64,000 nucleotides of DNA, from assembly GCF_024626525.1 (NCBI RefSeq), contig NZ_JANJGU010000001.1:523837-587836 (forward strand), written 5' to 3'. Each line of letters opens with the position of its first letter. The first letter of the stretch is position 1. Made by a program: the position numbers and the translations under genes. The notes under the pieces are model-generated. The model saw only the letters and a list, made by a program, of their open reading frames with translations, did no database searches and was not told where the DNA came from. Source of the DNA: Lederbergia panacisoli. GTDB taxonomy: Bacteria > Bacillota > Bacilli > Bacillales > Bacillaceae_C. This document shows, piece by piece, positions 39,763 to 47,920 of the stretch.

Positions 39763-40762
39763 AATAAGTGCAACCATTTATTCAATTGTGCAACTATCTA
39801 ATAAGTGAAGATAGCTTTTCACTACGATGTAACATTATATGGTACAGAGCAACTAAACAAGTAATCTACCGATTTAGGTAGCTGTACCTCTCATAGTTAC
39901 TTTTAAAGGCTTAGTTAATTGTTTGATATTAATTAGGCATTGGAGAGTTACTTCTTAGCATAAAGATACCTAGAGAATGAAAGAGTCACTACAATTAGAA
40001 ACCCAATGGATTATTATTGGGAAGGTCTGTTCAAAACAAATAGATAAAAATAGGGAGGACATACTCTATTCCTCGCCAGTTATTCATCATTAAAGGCATC
40101 TTTAAGTACCTTTAAATGGAGTAGGACACATCTTCCAATCAGATAGCCATTCGCCATATACAGTTAGTCAATCGACTTTCTACAAACATGGTAGGCTACT
40201 GTGGAGAAGCCAAGTCTCGTACTGAAAGTAGAAGTAATTTCACCATAGGAGCTAAAAAATACTCCCAATATCTGTGAGCAATAATATAGCTGTGAAGGGT
40301 TCCGATGGAGTTTCATGCCCAGGGGGTACCTGTGAGAAGGTTAAAAACCTTCGGATGTCCTTCGGCTGCCTACCATGCTCCATATGTGGTGGGTATCCGC
40401 TTATGTAGTACACACGCCAACACCATAGAACCCAAAAGAGAAGCTTCGACCATGTCTTAGTAAATGGTTGTTCCGCTTCGCTTCACAAGTTTTTTCAAAA
40501 CGCTTCACTGAAAAAACCGAGCCATTGACAAAGCCACTCACCACCCATTGCGGTAATCTTACCGACGACCACATACTCAAAAGGGCATGAATAGGGCTTC
40601 TCGCCGCTTTTCTAGTCTAATAGGTGTGAGGGGAATGAGGTCGCCGCAGTGCCCACCTTACCCCTTCAAGACCTTGGGCGCTGCCCAAACCCGACCTCAG
40701 AGCCAAACCTCAAAAGGGGAAACCCTTCACCTTAAAAAGTGTCGGTAAGCTATAAGGTGAAA
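39763..40762. other. 1-kb gene-free, structure-rich stretch in the element
   Basis: No reading frame over about 50 codons with a ribosome site. The left half is AT-rich with spaced A/T tracts. From about 40300 the base composition is clearly more GC-rich and shows inverted repeats, such as AACCTTCGGATGTCCTTCGG and TTGGGCGCTGCCCAA (near 40673). The whole lies between the sigma-like gene and a leftward three-gene cluster. It may hold a structured RNA or a replication or transfer origin. Nothing more specific is supported. Confidence 0.5.
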
Positions 40763-40984
40763 TCATCCTTGTAAAAGGGAACGGGGAGTACATCTATAAT
40801 TGGGGTCTTTGTGGGCTTCTAGAAGTAAGTCTGTACCGTTTGAAGGGTGATAGGTAGGTTTATCCCTGTTAAGCAACATAAGCCACTTTATCCTGTGTTC
40901 TAAGCATTCTCTTTCACCATTCGAAAGGTCTGGGTTATCTAGTTGACGTTCAAATCTTGAAACAATATCTTTCCAATCCATCAT
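40763..40984 (-). CDS. Small hypothetical protein
   Basis: 73 residues, acidic and Leu/Trp-containing N-terminal half that looks helical (DIVSRFERQLDNPDLSNGER), then a Pro/His-rich tail. The sequence just upstream, AAAGGATGATT, is the same as that before the next gene in the cluster, so it was probably copied with it. Last of three leftward genes (XRE, phage-like, this). No family recognised. Confidence 0.55.
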   Translation of the reverse strand: MMDWKDIVSRFERQLDNPDLSNGERECLEHRIKWLMLLNRDKPTYHPSNGTDLLLEAHKDPNYRCTPRSLLQG

Positions 40985-41001
40985 GTTTAATCATCCTTTC
41001 T

Positions 41002-41451
41002 TTATTTATGCCAGCCTTGGGCAAGAATTCGGGCTTCCCCGCCTAATGCACTACGAGCATTCAGTTTAGAGCCTTGAATGGCTTGAACGGCAGCCTGACG
41101 CATTGTAAGGGCTTGGCGGGTGTCTTGGTAGTTACCGCCCACGATTCCCTGCATATGTTGCCGATTCCATTCATTGACCTTTTGTTTATGAGTGTTTTTA
41201 ATCGCCGCTGCTACCATTGGTAGAGTAGTAGCAGCCAAATGAGTACCCATAACCCATGGTGCAGTAGCCCATAAAGCAGCAGAAGCACCGCTTCTTAATG
41301 CAGCAGTTGAAAAGTCATCACCAGCAGCCATATTCATAGGTACATCAATGGCGGCGAACATTAGATTCCCTTTCATGAATTTACTCATTGCCTTATTCAT
41401 GGATTCAGCACCAGCTATATTGCCACTATGAAGATTTCTCCAATCAGCCAT
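41002..41451 (-). CDS. Phage-virion-like small protein with hydrophobic Ala-rich core
   Basis: 149 residues from the ATG at 41451 (AAAGGATG 8-10 nt upstream). Residues about 30-90 are Ala/Met/Leu-rich and may contain two membrane segments. The C-terminal half (QDTRQALTMRQAAVQAIQ, SKLNARSALGGEARIL) has the Gln/Arg/Ala helical look of phage internal or scaffold proteins, a resemblance only. It follows an XRE gene by 16 bp. I cannot assign a family. Confidence 0.55.
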   Translation of the reverse strand: MADWRNLHSGNIAGAESMNKAMSKFMKGNLMFAAIDVPMNMAAGDDFSTAALRSGASAALWATAPWVMGTHLAATTLPMVAAAIKNTHKQKVNEWNRQHMQGIVGGNYQDTRQALTMRQAAVQAIQGSKLNARSALGGEARILAQGWHK

Positions 41452-41466
41452 ATACAATCATCCTTT

Positions 41467-41769
41467 CTACCAATCTTGGCTAACAGGACCAATGAATTCC
41501 TTATCGTGGTACATTTCGCAATACAGGTACTGTTTAACACGCTCAAGGTACTTGTAAGGCACTCTGCGTTTGCCGTTCTCAATCTCAGATATCGTACTTA
41601 CGCCCATACCGATAATGGCTGCTAGTTCTGTTTGTGTGAAGTTGTCATGAACTCGCTTTACCTTTAATTGTCGGTGAATTGGGAGACTTGCAGCATCAAT
41701 AATCGGCTGTTTTAGGAGGTTTAACAACTCTAATTCTTGCATTGCTTCATTAGCATACACATTTATCAT
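41467..41769 (-). CDS. XRE-family DNA-binding protein
   Basis: 100 residues. A clear helix-turn-helix at about 38-90 (VKRVHDNFTQTELAAIIGMG, VSTISEIENGKRRVP). A short helical N-terminus precedes it and a 12-residue tail follows. The ribosome site close to the first ATG is poor (AAAGG 2 nt away), so the start may be the Met at residue 10. It heads the leftward cluster and probably autoregulates it. Confidence 0.8.
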   Translation of the reverse strand: MINVYANEAMQELELLNLLKQPIIDAASLPIHRQLKVKRVHDNFTQTELAAIIGMGVSTISEIENGKRRVPYKYLERVKQYLYCEMYHDKEFIGPVSQDW

Positions 41770-42075
41770 ATCCTTTGCTTTACAGTTTATTTTTAAGGAG
41801 TTGCCGCCCAGTTAAGAGCGGCTAGGAGAGGGAAGGGCATTACCTCGCTTACAGAAATAACGTAACCACTTAATACAGGACTGTAAAGGGTTTTTTCTAC
41901 TTTTTAGAAGTTTTTTGACTATATATTTTTAATGAATAATGAAAGGAGGTGATGCTTATCCAAACTTAAGGAAATGCAGCTATTTAAAGGAGGTGAATTC
42001 AATGTGAAAGGCATGTGAAGGATATCTGATAATGGAGGAAAGTATATGTTAGCTAAAAAAAGCATACTGGAATGA

Positions 42076-42113
42076 AGCCCTTAGAGTGCGTTTTGCATTT
42101 GAGGGCTATTTTT
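42076..42113 (+). terminator. Terminator-like hairpin in leader
   Basis: AGCCCT pairs with (A)GGGCT around a 20-nt loop, followed by ATTTTT. Only six base pairs, so moderate support. Confidence 0.5.
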
Positions 42114-42201
42114 GTGCAAAAAAAGATGAGCCGCTGGAACGGACTCATCACAAAAAAACTAAGTAGGTACATCATACAAAAAAATATGAAATCAATCAAT
42201 G

Positions 42202-42232
42202 GGAGAGACATACATTCGTCTCTCCTTTTTTT
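42202..42232 (+). terminator. Terminator before radC
   Basis: GGAGAGAC pairs with GTCTCTCC around ATACATTC, followed by seven T. It lies 27 bp before the radC-like start, so it could attenuate or isolate that gene. Confidence 0.85.
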
Positions 42233-42258
42233 ATTTCAATTAATTGGAGGAATTACTA

Positions 42259-42864
42259 ATGAAAACATTTGATAAATTAACTTTTAAACAATTATTATCT
42301 ACTACTATCCGTGAAAAGGACGACAGCTACATTGTAAGTGAAATTTTCAGCCGTTTCGCTTCTTTTCAGGAATTATTGGATGTTACAGAGGAAGAGTTGC
42401 TATCAATCAAAGGAATCGGAAAAGTAAAAGCTCAGCAAATTATAGCAGCATTGAAGTTAGCCAGATTAAACCCTAGTACGGCAGAAGAAAGATTTGTAAT
42501 TAGAAGCCCACAGGATGCCTACGATTATCTTAGGGACATGCAGTACCTTGCACGTGAGGAATTTGTAGTGTTAGGACTTAACACCAAAAATGAAATTATG
42601 TTTAGGCAAACGGTGTTCAAAGGTTCCTTAAATGCTTCAATTGTGCATCCTCGTGAGACTTTCATACCGTTGATTAAAAGATGTTGTGCAAGTGCCATCG
42701 TTGCTCATAATCATCCATCAGGGCAGCCTGCACCTTCAAGGGAAGATATAGAAGTGACTAAGCGCCTTGCAGAGGTAGGAAAAATAGTGGGTATAGAAAT
42801 TTTGGACCACCTTGTGATAGGAGCAGAGAAATACATCAGTTTAAAAGAAAAAGGATACCTATAA
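42259..42864 (+). CDS. radC: RadC/MPN-JAB family protein
   Basis: 201 residues from the ATG at 42259 (GGAGG 8 nt upstream). A helix-hairpin-helix (IKGIGKVKAQQIIA, about 50) precedes the JAB1/MPN metalloprotease-type domain, with the full zinc motif HNHPSGQPAPSREDIEVT (His, His, Ser, Asp) near 155. RadC-type proteins are common on mobile elements; despite the name their function is unsettled. This is an element copy, distinct from the chromosomal radC linked to maf and mreB in Bacillus. A terminator precedes it. Confidence 0.9.
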   Translation: MKTFDKLTFKQLLSTTIREKDDSYIVSEIFSRFASFQELLDVTEEELLSIKGIGKVKAQQIIAALKLARLNPSTAEERFVIRSPQDAYDYLRDMQYLAREEFVVLGLNTKNEIMFRQTVFKGSLNASIVHPRETFIPLIKRCCASAIVAHNHPSGQPAPSREDIEVTKRLAEVGKIVGIEILDHLVIGAEKYISLKEKGYL

Positions 42865-42932
42865 GAAAATGCTGGGGGACTACCTGAATGGTAAGTCTCC
42901 TATTAGGTTTATTTCAGTGTAAGAAAATAGCC

Positions 42933-42965
42933 AAAATCATACACCCATTTACTTGGTATTACTGG
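42933..42965. repeat. Direct repeat upstream of second recombinase, copy 1
   Basis: 33 bp beginning AAAATCATACACCCATTTAC, related to the copy at 43005-43037 (AAAATCATACACTCATTTTA). Start-to-start spacing is 72 bp. A hairpin lies between them. Confidence 0.55.
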
Positions 42966-42989
42966 GATAGTGCCCTTTTTGGTGCTATC
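42966..42989 (+). terminator. Terminator after radC
   Basis: GATAGTGCC pairs with GGTGCTATC (two G-T pairs) around CTTTTT, followed by TCATTTTT. It lies about 100 bp after the RadC stop. Confidence 0.6.
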
Positions 42990-43004
42990 TCATTTTTATA
43001 TAAA

Positions 43005-43037
43005 AAAATCATACACTCATTTTATTGATTTTACTGA
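43005..43037. repeat. Direct repeat upstream of second recombinase, copy 2
   Basis: Second copy of the 33-bp repeat at 42933, ending 24 bp before the recombinase start. Its placement suggests a binding site for the recombinase or its regulator. Confidence 0.55.
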
Positions 43038-43060
43038 CTTGAAAGGAGATGGGAGAAAAA

Positions 43061-43624
43061 ATGACAACAAAAGCAGAGGTATATGATGTTCAACCCATCA
43101 GAAGCAAAGAAAAACTGGAAGATATGAAATGGAGCTTAAAGAAATGGTGCGGCCAGCGGGATTACATTCTCTTTCTAATTGGCATCAATACAGGGTTGCG
43201 GGTTGGTGACCTTGTGAAACTCAAAATAAAGCAGATAAAGGGAAAGAAGAAAATTACGGTTAAAGAAGGAAAGACCAAAAAGCCAAGAGTGATACAGCTT
43301 ACAAATATCTATGATGAAATACAGGCTTATATAAAGACATTGGAAGGCGCAGAATGGCTTTTCCCCAGCCGCCAAGGAAATAGTCATATAACAACCACGC
43401 AGGCATACAGGCAACTTGTAAAGGCTGGGAAGATGGTTGATATGGAGGATGGCATTGGAACCCATACCATGCGTAAAACATTCGGTTACTGGTTTTATAA
43501 GCAGACGAAAGACATTGCTAAGCTGCAAGAAATCCTGAATCACTCAAAGCCAGAAATCACGAAGCGGTATATCGGTATCACTCAGGAAGAAATCGAAGAC
43601 AGTTTGAATGAATTTGTATTATAG
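43061..43624 (+). CDS. Short tyrosine recombinase (catalytic domain only)
   Basis: 187 residues; the ATG at 43061 is chosen because the upstream in-frame ATG (43049) abuts AAAGGAG with no spacing. Catalytic residues are Arg in NTGLRVGDLV (about 40), Lys in VKEGKTKKPRVIQL, HxxR in HTMRKTFG, His in LNHSKPE and Tyr in KRYIGIT. There is almost no N-terminal core-binding domain, as in the small XerD-like recombinases of Bacillus plasmids and phages. It may resolve or invert element DNA; the 33-bp direct repeats just upstream are possible sites. Confidence 0.88.
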   Translation: MTTKAEVYDVQPIRSKEKLEDMKWSLKKWCGQRDYILFLIGINTGLRVGDLVKLKIKQIKGKKKITVKEGKTKKPRVIQLTNIYDEIQAYIKTLEGAEWLFPSRQGNSHITTTQAYRQLVKAGKMVDMEDGIGTHTMRKTFGYWFYKQTKDIAKLQEILNHSKPEITKRYIGITQEEIEDSLNEFVL

Positions 43625-43635
43625 GAGGACGAAGC

Positions 43636-43917
43636 ATGAAAACAATAGCAATCGACATCAAACATTCAGTATTTGATAACGAAACAGAAGCGATTATGTA
43701 CGTTACTAAGGATATTTATTCAGATAGTTTTATTGTGGCCATTCCAGTTATTACGTTTTCATGGGAAGTCGCAGACGAAAGAGACCTTGATTATTTACTA
43801 CGGTTTAATGTTTTCGGGGATAGAGACAGGAAAGAACGATTAGCCGCAGCAATAAGGAAAGGAATCGCACAACTTGAACAAGGAGGGGCTCTAATATGCG
43901 GTCACTTTCAGAAATAA
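43636..43917 (+). CDS. Hypothetical protein
   Basis: 93 residues, starts 11 bp after the recombinase stop with GGAGG upstream, so it is in the same operon. Beta-rich N-terminal half (IAIDIKHSVFDNETEAIMYV) and a basic helix (DRDRKERLAAAIRKG). Not recognised. Confidence 0.65.
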   Translation: MKTIAIDIKHSVFDNETEAIMYVTKDIYSDSFIVAIPVITFSWEVADERDLDYLLRFNVFGDRDRKERLAAAIRKGIAQLEQGGALICGHFQK

Positions 43918-44105
43918 ACCAAGCATATGAGGAAATCATTCACGGTGTATCAAAAGAGCCGCTCAAAAGCCGCAAATTAGCCGACTTGATGGATGAAATG
44001 GAAAGGACATACAAGGTACCAATTTTGAGAAACGAATCATGGGAGAGCCAAAATAGGACCGTTATAGCGTTGTATAGAAAAATTAGTATGAGCCGCTCCC
44101 TCTAG
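43896..44105 (+). CDS. Hypothetical protein
   Basis: 69 residues, overlapping the preceding gene by 22 nt with its own ribosome site (GGAGGGG 9 nt upstream). Predicted helical, charged: SLSEINQAYEEIIHG, LADLMDEMERTYK. Probably co-translated with its neighbour. An imperfect hairpin (GCTAGGG/CCCCTAGC) follows at about 44128-44149 and may end the operon. No family recognised. Confidence 0.6.
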   Translation: MRSLSEINQAYEEIIHGVSKEPLKSRKLADLMDEMERTYKVPILRNESWESQNRTVIALYRKISMSRSL

Positions 44106-44250
44106 TCCGAGAGAATATAAAAAGAGCTAGGGAGAATACCCCTAGCTTCTAGCATAATATACGGTTATTTGGAAAGAATAACTAAGCATTAGAGGTATTA
44201 CTTTCAATTACTATTATTTGTAGTAAATACAAAAAATGGAGGCTTATATC

Positions 44251-45252
44251 ATGACTCAGCAACAGGCTTTAAGTTCTAGTGAATTAGGGACATTGTGGAT
44301 GACCTATCAGCAAAAAACAATGATACAGAGAATGCTTGAATATTTTATTGAACAAGCAGAGGATAATCGAGCTAAAGAGATTATGCAAAATACTCATAAG
44401 AAAATTATTAACTATCTTGAAGATATAAAAAACATCCTCAAAAATGAAGGTGCTGTTATTCCAATCGGATACACAGAGCAAGATGTTAATATTGGTGTGC
44501 CTAAGCTGTATGACAATATGTTTGATATTATGTTTCTTCGTCTTCTCAAAGAAATAAGTATGGGATTACATACTCTCCATATAAATATGGCCTATCGCAA
44601 AGATATCGTGCTTCTTTATAAGGAATTAACTTCATTTACTCAAAATGTTTACGATGAATGCGTGGACTATTTGCAAGAGAAAGATGTTTTACCACGCCCT
44701 CCTGCTTTAACTATGCCAAAAACAGTTGAGTTTGCTGATGGAACTAATTATATGAGTGGTTTTAACTTGTTTTCTGAAAAGCGAGCATTGAATACAGTTG
44801 AAGTAGCACATCTATACCATTCAATTGAATCAAATATTATTGGAATGCAATTGATAACGGGGTTCGCACAAGTGGCAAATGAACCTGAAGTAAAAAAATA
44901 CTTCATAAAAGGAAAGGAATTGGCAAAAAAAATTGTAACTGACAATACTCAATTATTTCTTCAGAGTGATATTCAACCACCTTCAACGTGGGGGGCAAAT
45001 GCAACAGACTCAAAGGTAGCTCCTTTTTCAGATAAATTAATGTTGTACTGTACCAGTCTATTTTGCAGTTTTGGTTTAGGAAGCAGTGCTCTTGGAACAG
45101 CATTTAGTTTACGAAGTGACCTCCCATTAAAAATGGTTAGTGAAGCAAAAGACATATTAACTTATGGGCAGGACGGTGGTAAAATCATGGCGAAAAATGG
45201 TTGGCTTGAAGAACCTCCTTCAATGCAGGATAGGAACAAATTAACTAAATAA
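44251..45252 (+). CDS. DUF3231-family protein (spore-coat/ferritin-like)
   Basis: 333 residues from the ATG at 44251 (GGAGG 8 nt upstream). Two repeats of a helical-bundle domain (about 1-160 and 170-325) begin with a similar LSSSELGTLWMTYQQK and LNTVEVAHLYHSIESN pattern. This is the DUF3231 layout, common in Bacillus and related in fold to CotF-type ferritin-like proteins. Cytoplasmic, no signal peptide. It is cargo of the element, next to a membrane protein gene. Biochemical role unknown. Confidence 0.75.
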   Translation: MTQQQALSSSELGTLWMTYQQKTMIQRMLEYFIEQAEDNRAKEIMQNTHKKIINYLEDIKNILKNEGAVIPIGYTEQDVNIGVPKLYDNMFDIMFLRLLKEISMGLHTLHINMAYRKDIVLLYKELTSFTQNVYDECVDYLQEKDVLPRPPALTMPKTVEFADGTNYMSGFNLFSEKRALNTVEVAHLYHSIESNIIGMQLITGFAQVANEPEVKKYFIKGKELAKKIVTDNTQLFLQSDIQPPSTWGANATDSKVAPFSDKLMLYCTSLFCSFGLGSSALGTAFSLRSDLPLKMVSEAKDILTYGQDGGKIMAKNGWLEEPPSMQDRNKLTK

Positions 45253-45344
45253 TCAAGATGAGATTACTTTAATAATACAAGTTCTCCTGAATAGTAAGGA
45301 GTTCAAAAACACCGAGATGAATTAGCCAAAAAGATGTGAATATA

Positions 45345-45806
45345 ATGTCAAAAGAAAGACGAATTGAAAAAGTCCTTTGGAGTATTGCGTTACCTGGATT
45401 CGGACAACTTTTAAATGGTAAGTTTCTAAAAGGACTACTTTTAATTGGATTAGAATTTTTAATCAACGTTCAATCAAATTTTAACAAAGTGATTATTTAT
45501 AGCTTTCAAGGTGATATTCAATCAGCTATTAACCATGTTAATTATGAATGGCTTATGTTTTATCCTTGTCTTTACTTTTTTTCTATATGGGATGCTTTTA
45601 AAGATGCGGGGGGAGCAAAAAAACACTATTCGTTTCTTCCCTTTGTATTTGGAGCATACTTTGTGACTACAGGATTGATTTATTCATCAAGATTAAAGCT
45701 ATTTGGTGTGTTATTCGGTCCTGTATGGTTGCCAATGTTATTTTTGATTCCAGGTCTATTAATTGGATTAGTTATTCAAAAAATCATGATTCAAACTTTA
45801 AAATAA
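45345..45806 (+). CDS. Polytopic membrane protein, unknown
   Basis: 153 residues from the ATG at 45345. The start SKERRIEKVLWSIALPGFGQ and the next hydrophobic stretch LNGKFLKGLLLIGLEFLINV recall the TM2-type GFGQ-FLNG pattern. About four hydrophobic segments follow. It lies 92 bp after the DUF3231 gene in the same direction. The ribosome site is weak. Such pairs occur in spore-formers, but function is not known. Confidence 0.6.
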   Translation: MSKERRIEKVLWSIALPGFGQLLNGKFLKGLLLIGLEFLINVQSNFNKVIIYSFQGDIQSAINHVNYEWLMFYPCLYFFSIWDAFKDAGGAKKHYSFLPFVFGAYFVTTGLIYSSRLKLFGVLFGPVWLPMLFLIPGLLIGLVIQKIMIQTLK

Positions 45807-46106
45807 GGATGCTATATTTATTCGAGTTTTCCCCTCATTACACACGCAGCAGCATAAATAAATATGCCTTTTAGCCATGAACGTAATAATACCAATGGTT
45901 GAAGGGCTTATTTTAGCTTGATAGCACTTTATTTATGAATGGTATACGCCGTTCTATCTGGGAGGGAAAAGCCATTAATTCATGAATAGTCACAGCGTAA
46001 ATTATATTATTGAATTGAAAAGCATGTACTATTATAATAGGAAATAAGTCAATCGGTCTAAGTTCGAAAAGTGACCGTTATACATGAACGTGGATGAATA
46101 GCGATA
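45807..46106. other. Right end of first element
   Basis: No gene seen. A stretch at 46040-46076 (GAAATAAGTC..., then CGGTCTAAGTTCG) is repeated in diverged form at 51074-51118, in both cases shortly before an attachment-site copy. It may be a conserved recombination arm. Confidence 0.5.
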
Positions 46107-46180
46107 TATAAGGTAGCTCAGCTGGATAGAGCATACGCCTTCTAAGCGTACGGTCGGGAGTTCGAATCTCTCCTGGGACG
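46107..46180 (+). tRNA. tRNA-Arg(TCT)-like sequence at the right attachment site, probably non-functional
   Basis: D-stem GCTC/GAGC, anticodon stem TACGC/GCGTA around CTTCTAA, and T-arm are intact. The anticodon stem differs from the 35647 copy by paired changes. The 5' acceptor strand is TATAAGG against CTGGGAC, leaving at most one Watson-Crick pair plus two wobbles. So it is a tRNA-Arg body without a usable acceptor stem. The last 29 bp are the right attachment core (46152-46180). Confidence 0.75.
46152..46180 (+). repeat. Attachment site core, right copy
   Basis: Exact copy of 35692-35720, placing the first element at 35721-46180 (10,460 bp). Confidence 0.9.
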
Positions 46181-46745
46181 TACATGATAAATCGCCAAAC
46201 CTAAAGATACATATAGGATTGGCTTTTTTATTTTTTTCATATACACTTTAGTATAGTAAGGAAAAATTGTTTACGAGGGCAGTTTGGGGTCGGATTGATT
46301 TTTACTAAGTTTTCCACTAAATTTATACTACTCTTCCAATCTATTTCAAGGCATTAATTAATTCAAGTTGAACCTTTTTGTTTATATAGCGTTTGTCCGG
46401 GACAAAGTTCTTGTTTAACTCGTCTTACCATGCGGGGATACACGTTATCATAGTTTTCTGTCCTTCTGTATTATCAATGTTGTCAATTTGTTTGATAACG
46501 AAAATAACTGCCTATGTCTTTATTAACAACTCGAATTTCTTTTTTGACATGTTTGGCACGCTCTTCACCAGAGTCCACAGTATATACAAAAGGCTCACTA
46601 GCTACACTGTTTAGCTCAACTCTAAACGGTGCGCTAATAAGCTCTGTCCATTCGGATATGACTTTTATAAGAAAGTCATATTGACTGAAGAAGTGTTTCT
46701 CGGACAATAATGTTATCTACTTCTTAAACTACTGTAATAAAACTT
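46181..46745. other. Gene-free left end of second element
   Basis: AT-rich, no supported gene. Immediately after the attachment core a run ATTGGCTTTTTTATTTTTTT (46216-) could end transcripts. Short open frames near 46393 and 46483 lack ribosome sites and family features. Confidence 0.4.
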
Positions 46746-47357
46746 CTATTCAATACCATGGATATAGGTCATATATTCCAGCAAATCAATAGAATCAGAA
46801 CTAGAGTTAATTTTCTCATCTATAAACTGCTTCAATTTCTCCACAACTACTTTTTCATTTTCACTCAAACTTGAACTATCTTTAACATAATTATCTATTG
46901 CAGAGTTAGCTAAACTTTTAACGTCTATAGGTTCATTAAAAAATGCTTGTTTATAAATAATGGCATTTACTAATGGCATCATAATTTTTGCAGCATTTGC
47001 ATCTAATAATTCAACATCCATTTTCGCTAAATTAGATTTTGTTTCCTGATAATCATCCATCAGATTATTTCTTTGTTTTTCCAATTCAGAGATTTCTTTC
47101 AAATAAAAAGCTTTTTCTTCTGCCAAACTCAGATTTTTATTTTCCAGATTTTTGTTTTTTTCTTGTAATAGGATTGTTTCTTTTTTTAAGTTAGCAAAAA
47201 TCAAATGTGGTTTAAGTGTATGAAAATAAGTGATAATAGCTAACCCTAAACCTAGGATAGTAATACAACCACATACTACTCCAAAATGCAATGCAAAACG
47301 TTCATAGCTTATAGAACTTGTACATCTTTTATTCCTTTTAAATAGATTCCATTTCAA
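46746..47357 (-). CDS. Membrane-anchored coiled-coil protein, unknown
   Basis: 203 residues. One transmembrane segment (about 25-45, VVCGCITILGLGLAIITYF) follows a basic cytoplasmic tail with Cys12. A long predicted coiled coil (about 55-110, rich in Glu/Lys/Leu heptads) and a helical C-terminus follow. Likely type II orientation. It stands alone on the minus strand in a decayed region. No family is recognised. Such coiled-coil membrane proteins occur both as phage superinfection proteins and as generic cargo. Confidence 0.6.
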   Translation of the reverse strand: MKWNLFKRNKRCTSSISYERFALHFGVVCGCITILGLGLAIITYFHTLKPHLIFANLKKETILLQEKNKNLENKNLSLAEEKAFYLKEISELEKQRNNLMDDYQETKSNLAKMDVELLDANAAKIMMPLVNAIIYKQAFFNEPIDVKSLANSAIDNYVKDSSSLSENEKVVVEKLKQFIDEKINSSSDSIDLLEYMTYIHGIE

Positions 47358-47920
47358 TCATATCACCCCAAAGTGTAATTATAGTTAATCAAGGTCGATA
47401 TGACTATATTATTTTAATAATATCCTTCTGAATACGCTAACTCAGTTGCATGACTCGCCTTCAACTCAACATGTCAACCTCCAACTAAAACATACTATTT
47501 CTAATGCGATTGACACAGCTATATCCCCAATATTCAAAAGTATATCTCGTTTAACGTAATTCATTTCCAACAAGCTATATTCGAGTTCAAATGCGATTTT
47601 CTTAATGTGAAACGTTTTTAATTGTTCAATGTACCAGTTGTCGACTCTATCCGGTTGATAGTTTTATCATAAAACGATTGTGCACAATCCTTATTGTTTG
47701 GCAATATTAAAAGCTCTGGATTAATCTCATGAATTTTTATAGTCATATGATGAATAAAGGTATGTTGTATCCTGTAACGCTTTCCGTTTAAAATATCAAA
47801 CCAACTGAGCAAATATCTCTTATATCAGCAAAACCAACCCTACCAATGACAGTAGATCCCTTTAACACAGGTGGAGGTGGTAATGGTTGACCAGTGGCTA
47901 AACGATCTCTTTATAGGTAG

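Larger units (their letters stand above)
41770..42258. other. Leader-like gap with two strong Shine-Dalgarno copies and terminators
   Basis: Contains GAAAGGAGGTGATGC at 41941-41955 and AAAGGAGGTGAATTC at 41986-42000, both near-perfect complements of the 16S rRNA 3' end. Each is followed only by a tiny frame (five codons and a start-stop). Two terminator-like hairpins follow. No gene of normal size is present. Confidence 0.55.

Noticed and set aside
43175..43543. 122-codon frame antisense to the second recombinase
   Set aside because: Shadow of a gene with all catalytic residues on the plus strand.
35721..46180. Conjugative element (ICEBs1/Tn916 type)
   Set aside because: No relaxase, coupling protein, VirB4-like ATPase or other transfer gene is present between the attachment sites.
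35721..46180. Complete prophage
   Set aside because: No capsid, terminase, portal or tail genes; only one protein vaguely resembles a phage structural protein.
47822..47890. Short peptide reading ISAKPTLP... to GGGGNG as a signalling (Phr-like) peptide gene
   Set aside because: No start with ribosome site and no Rap-like partner; lies in decayed DNA.
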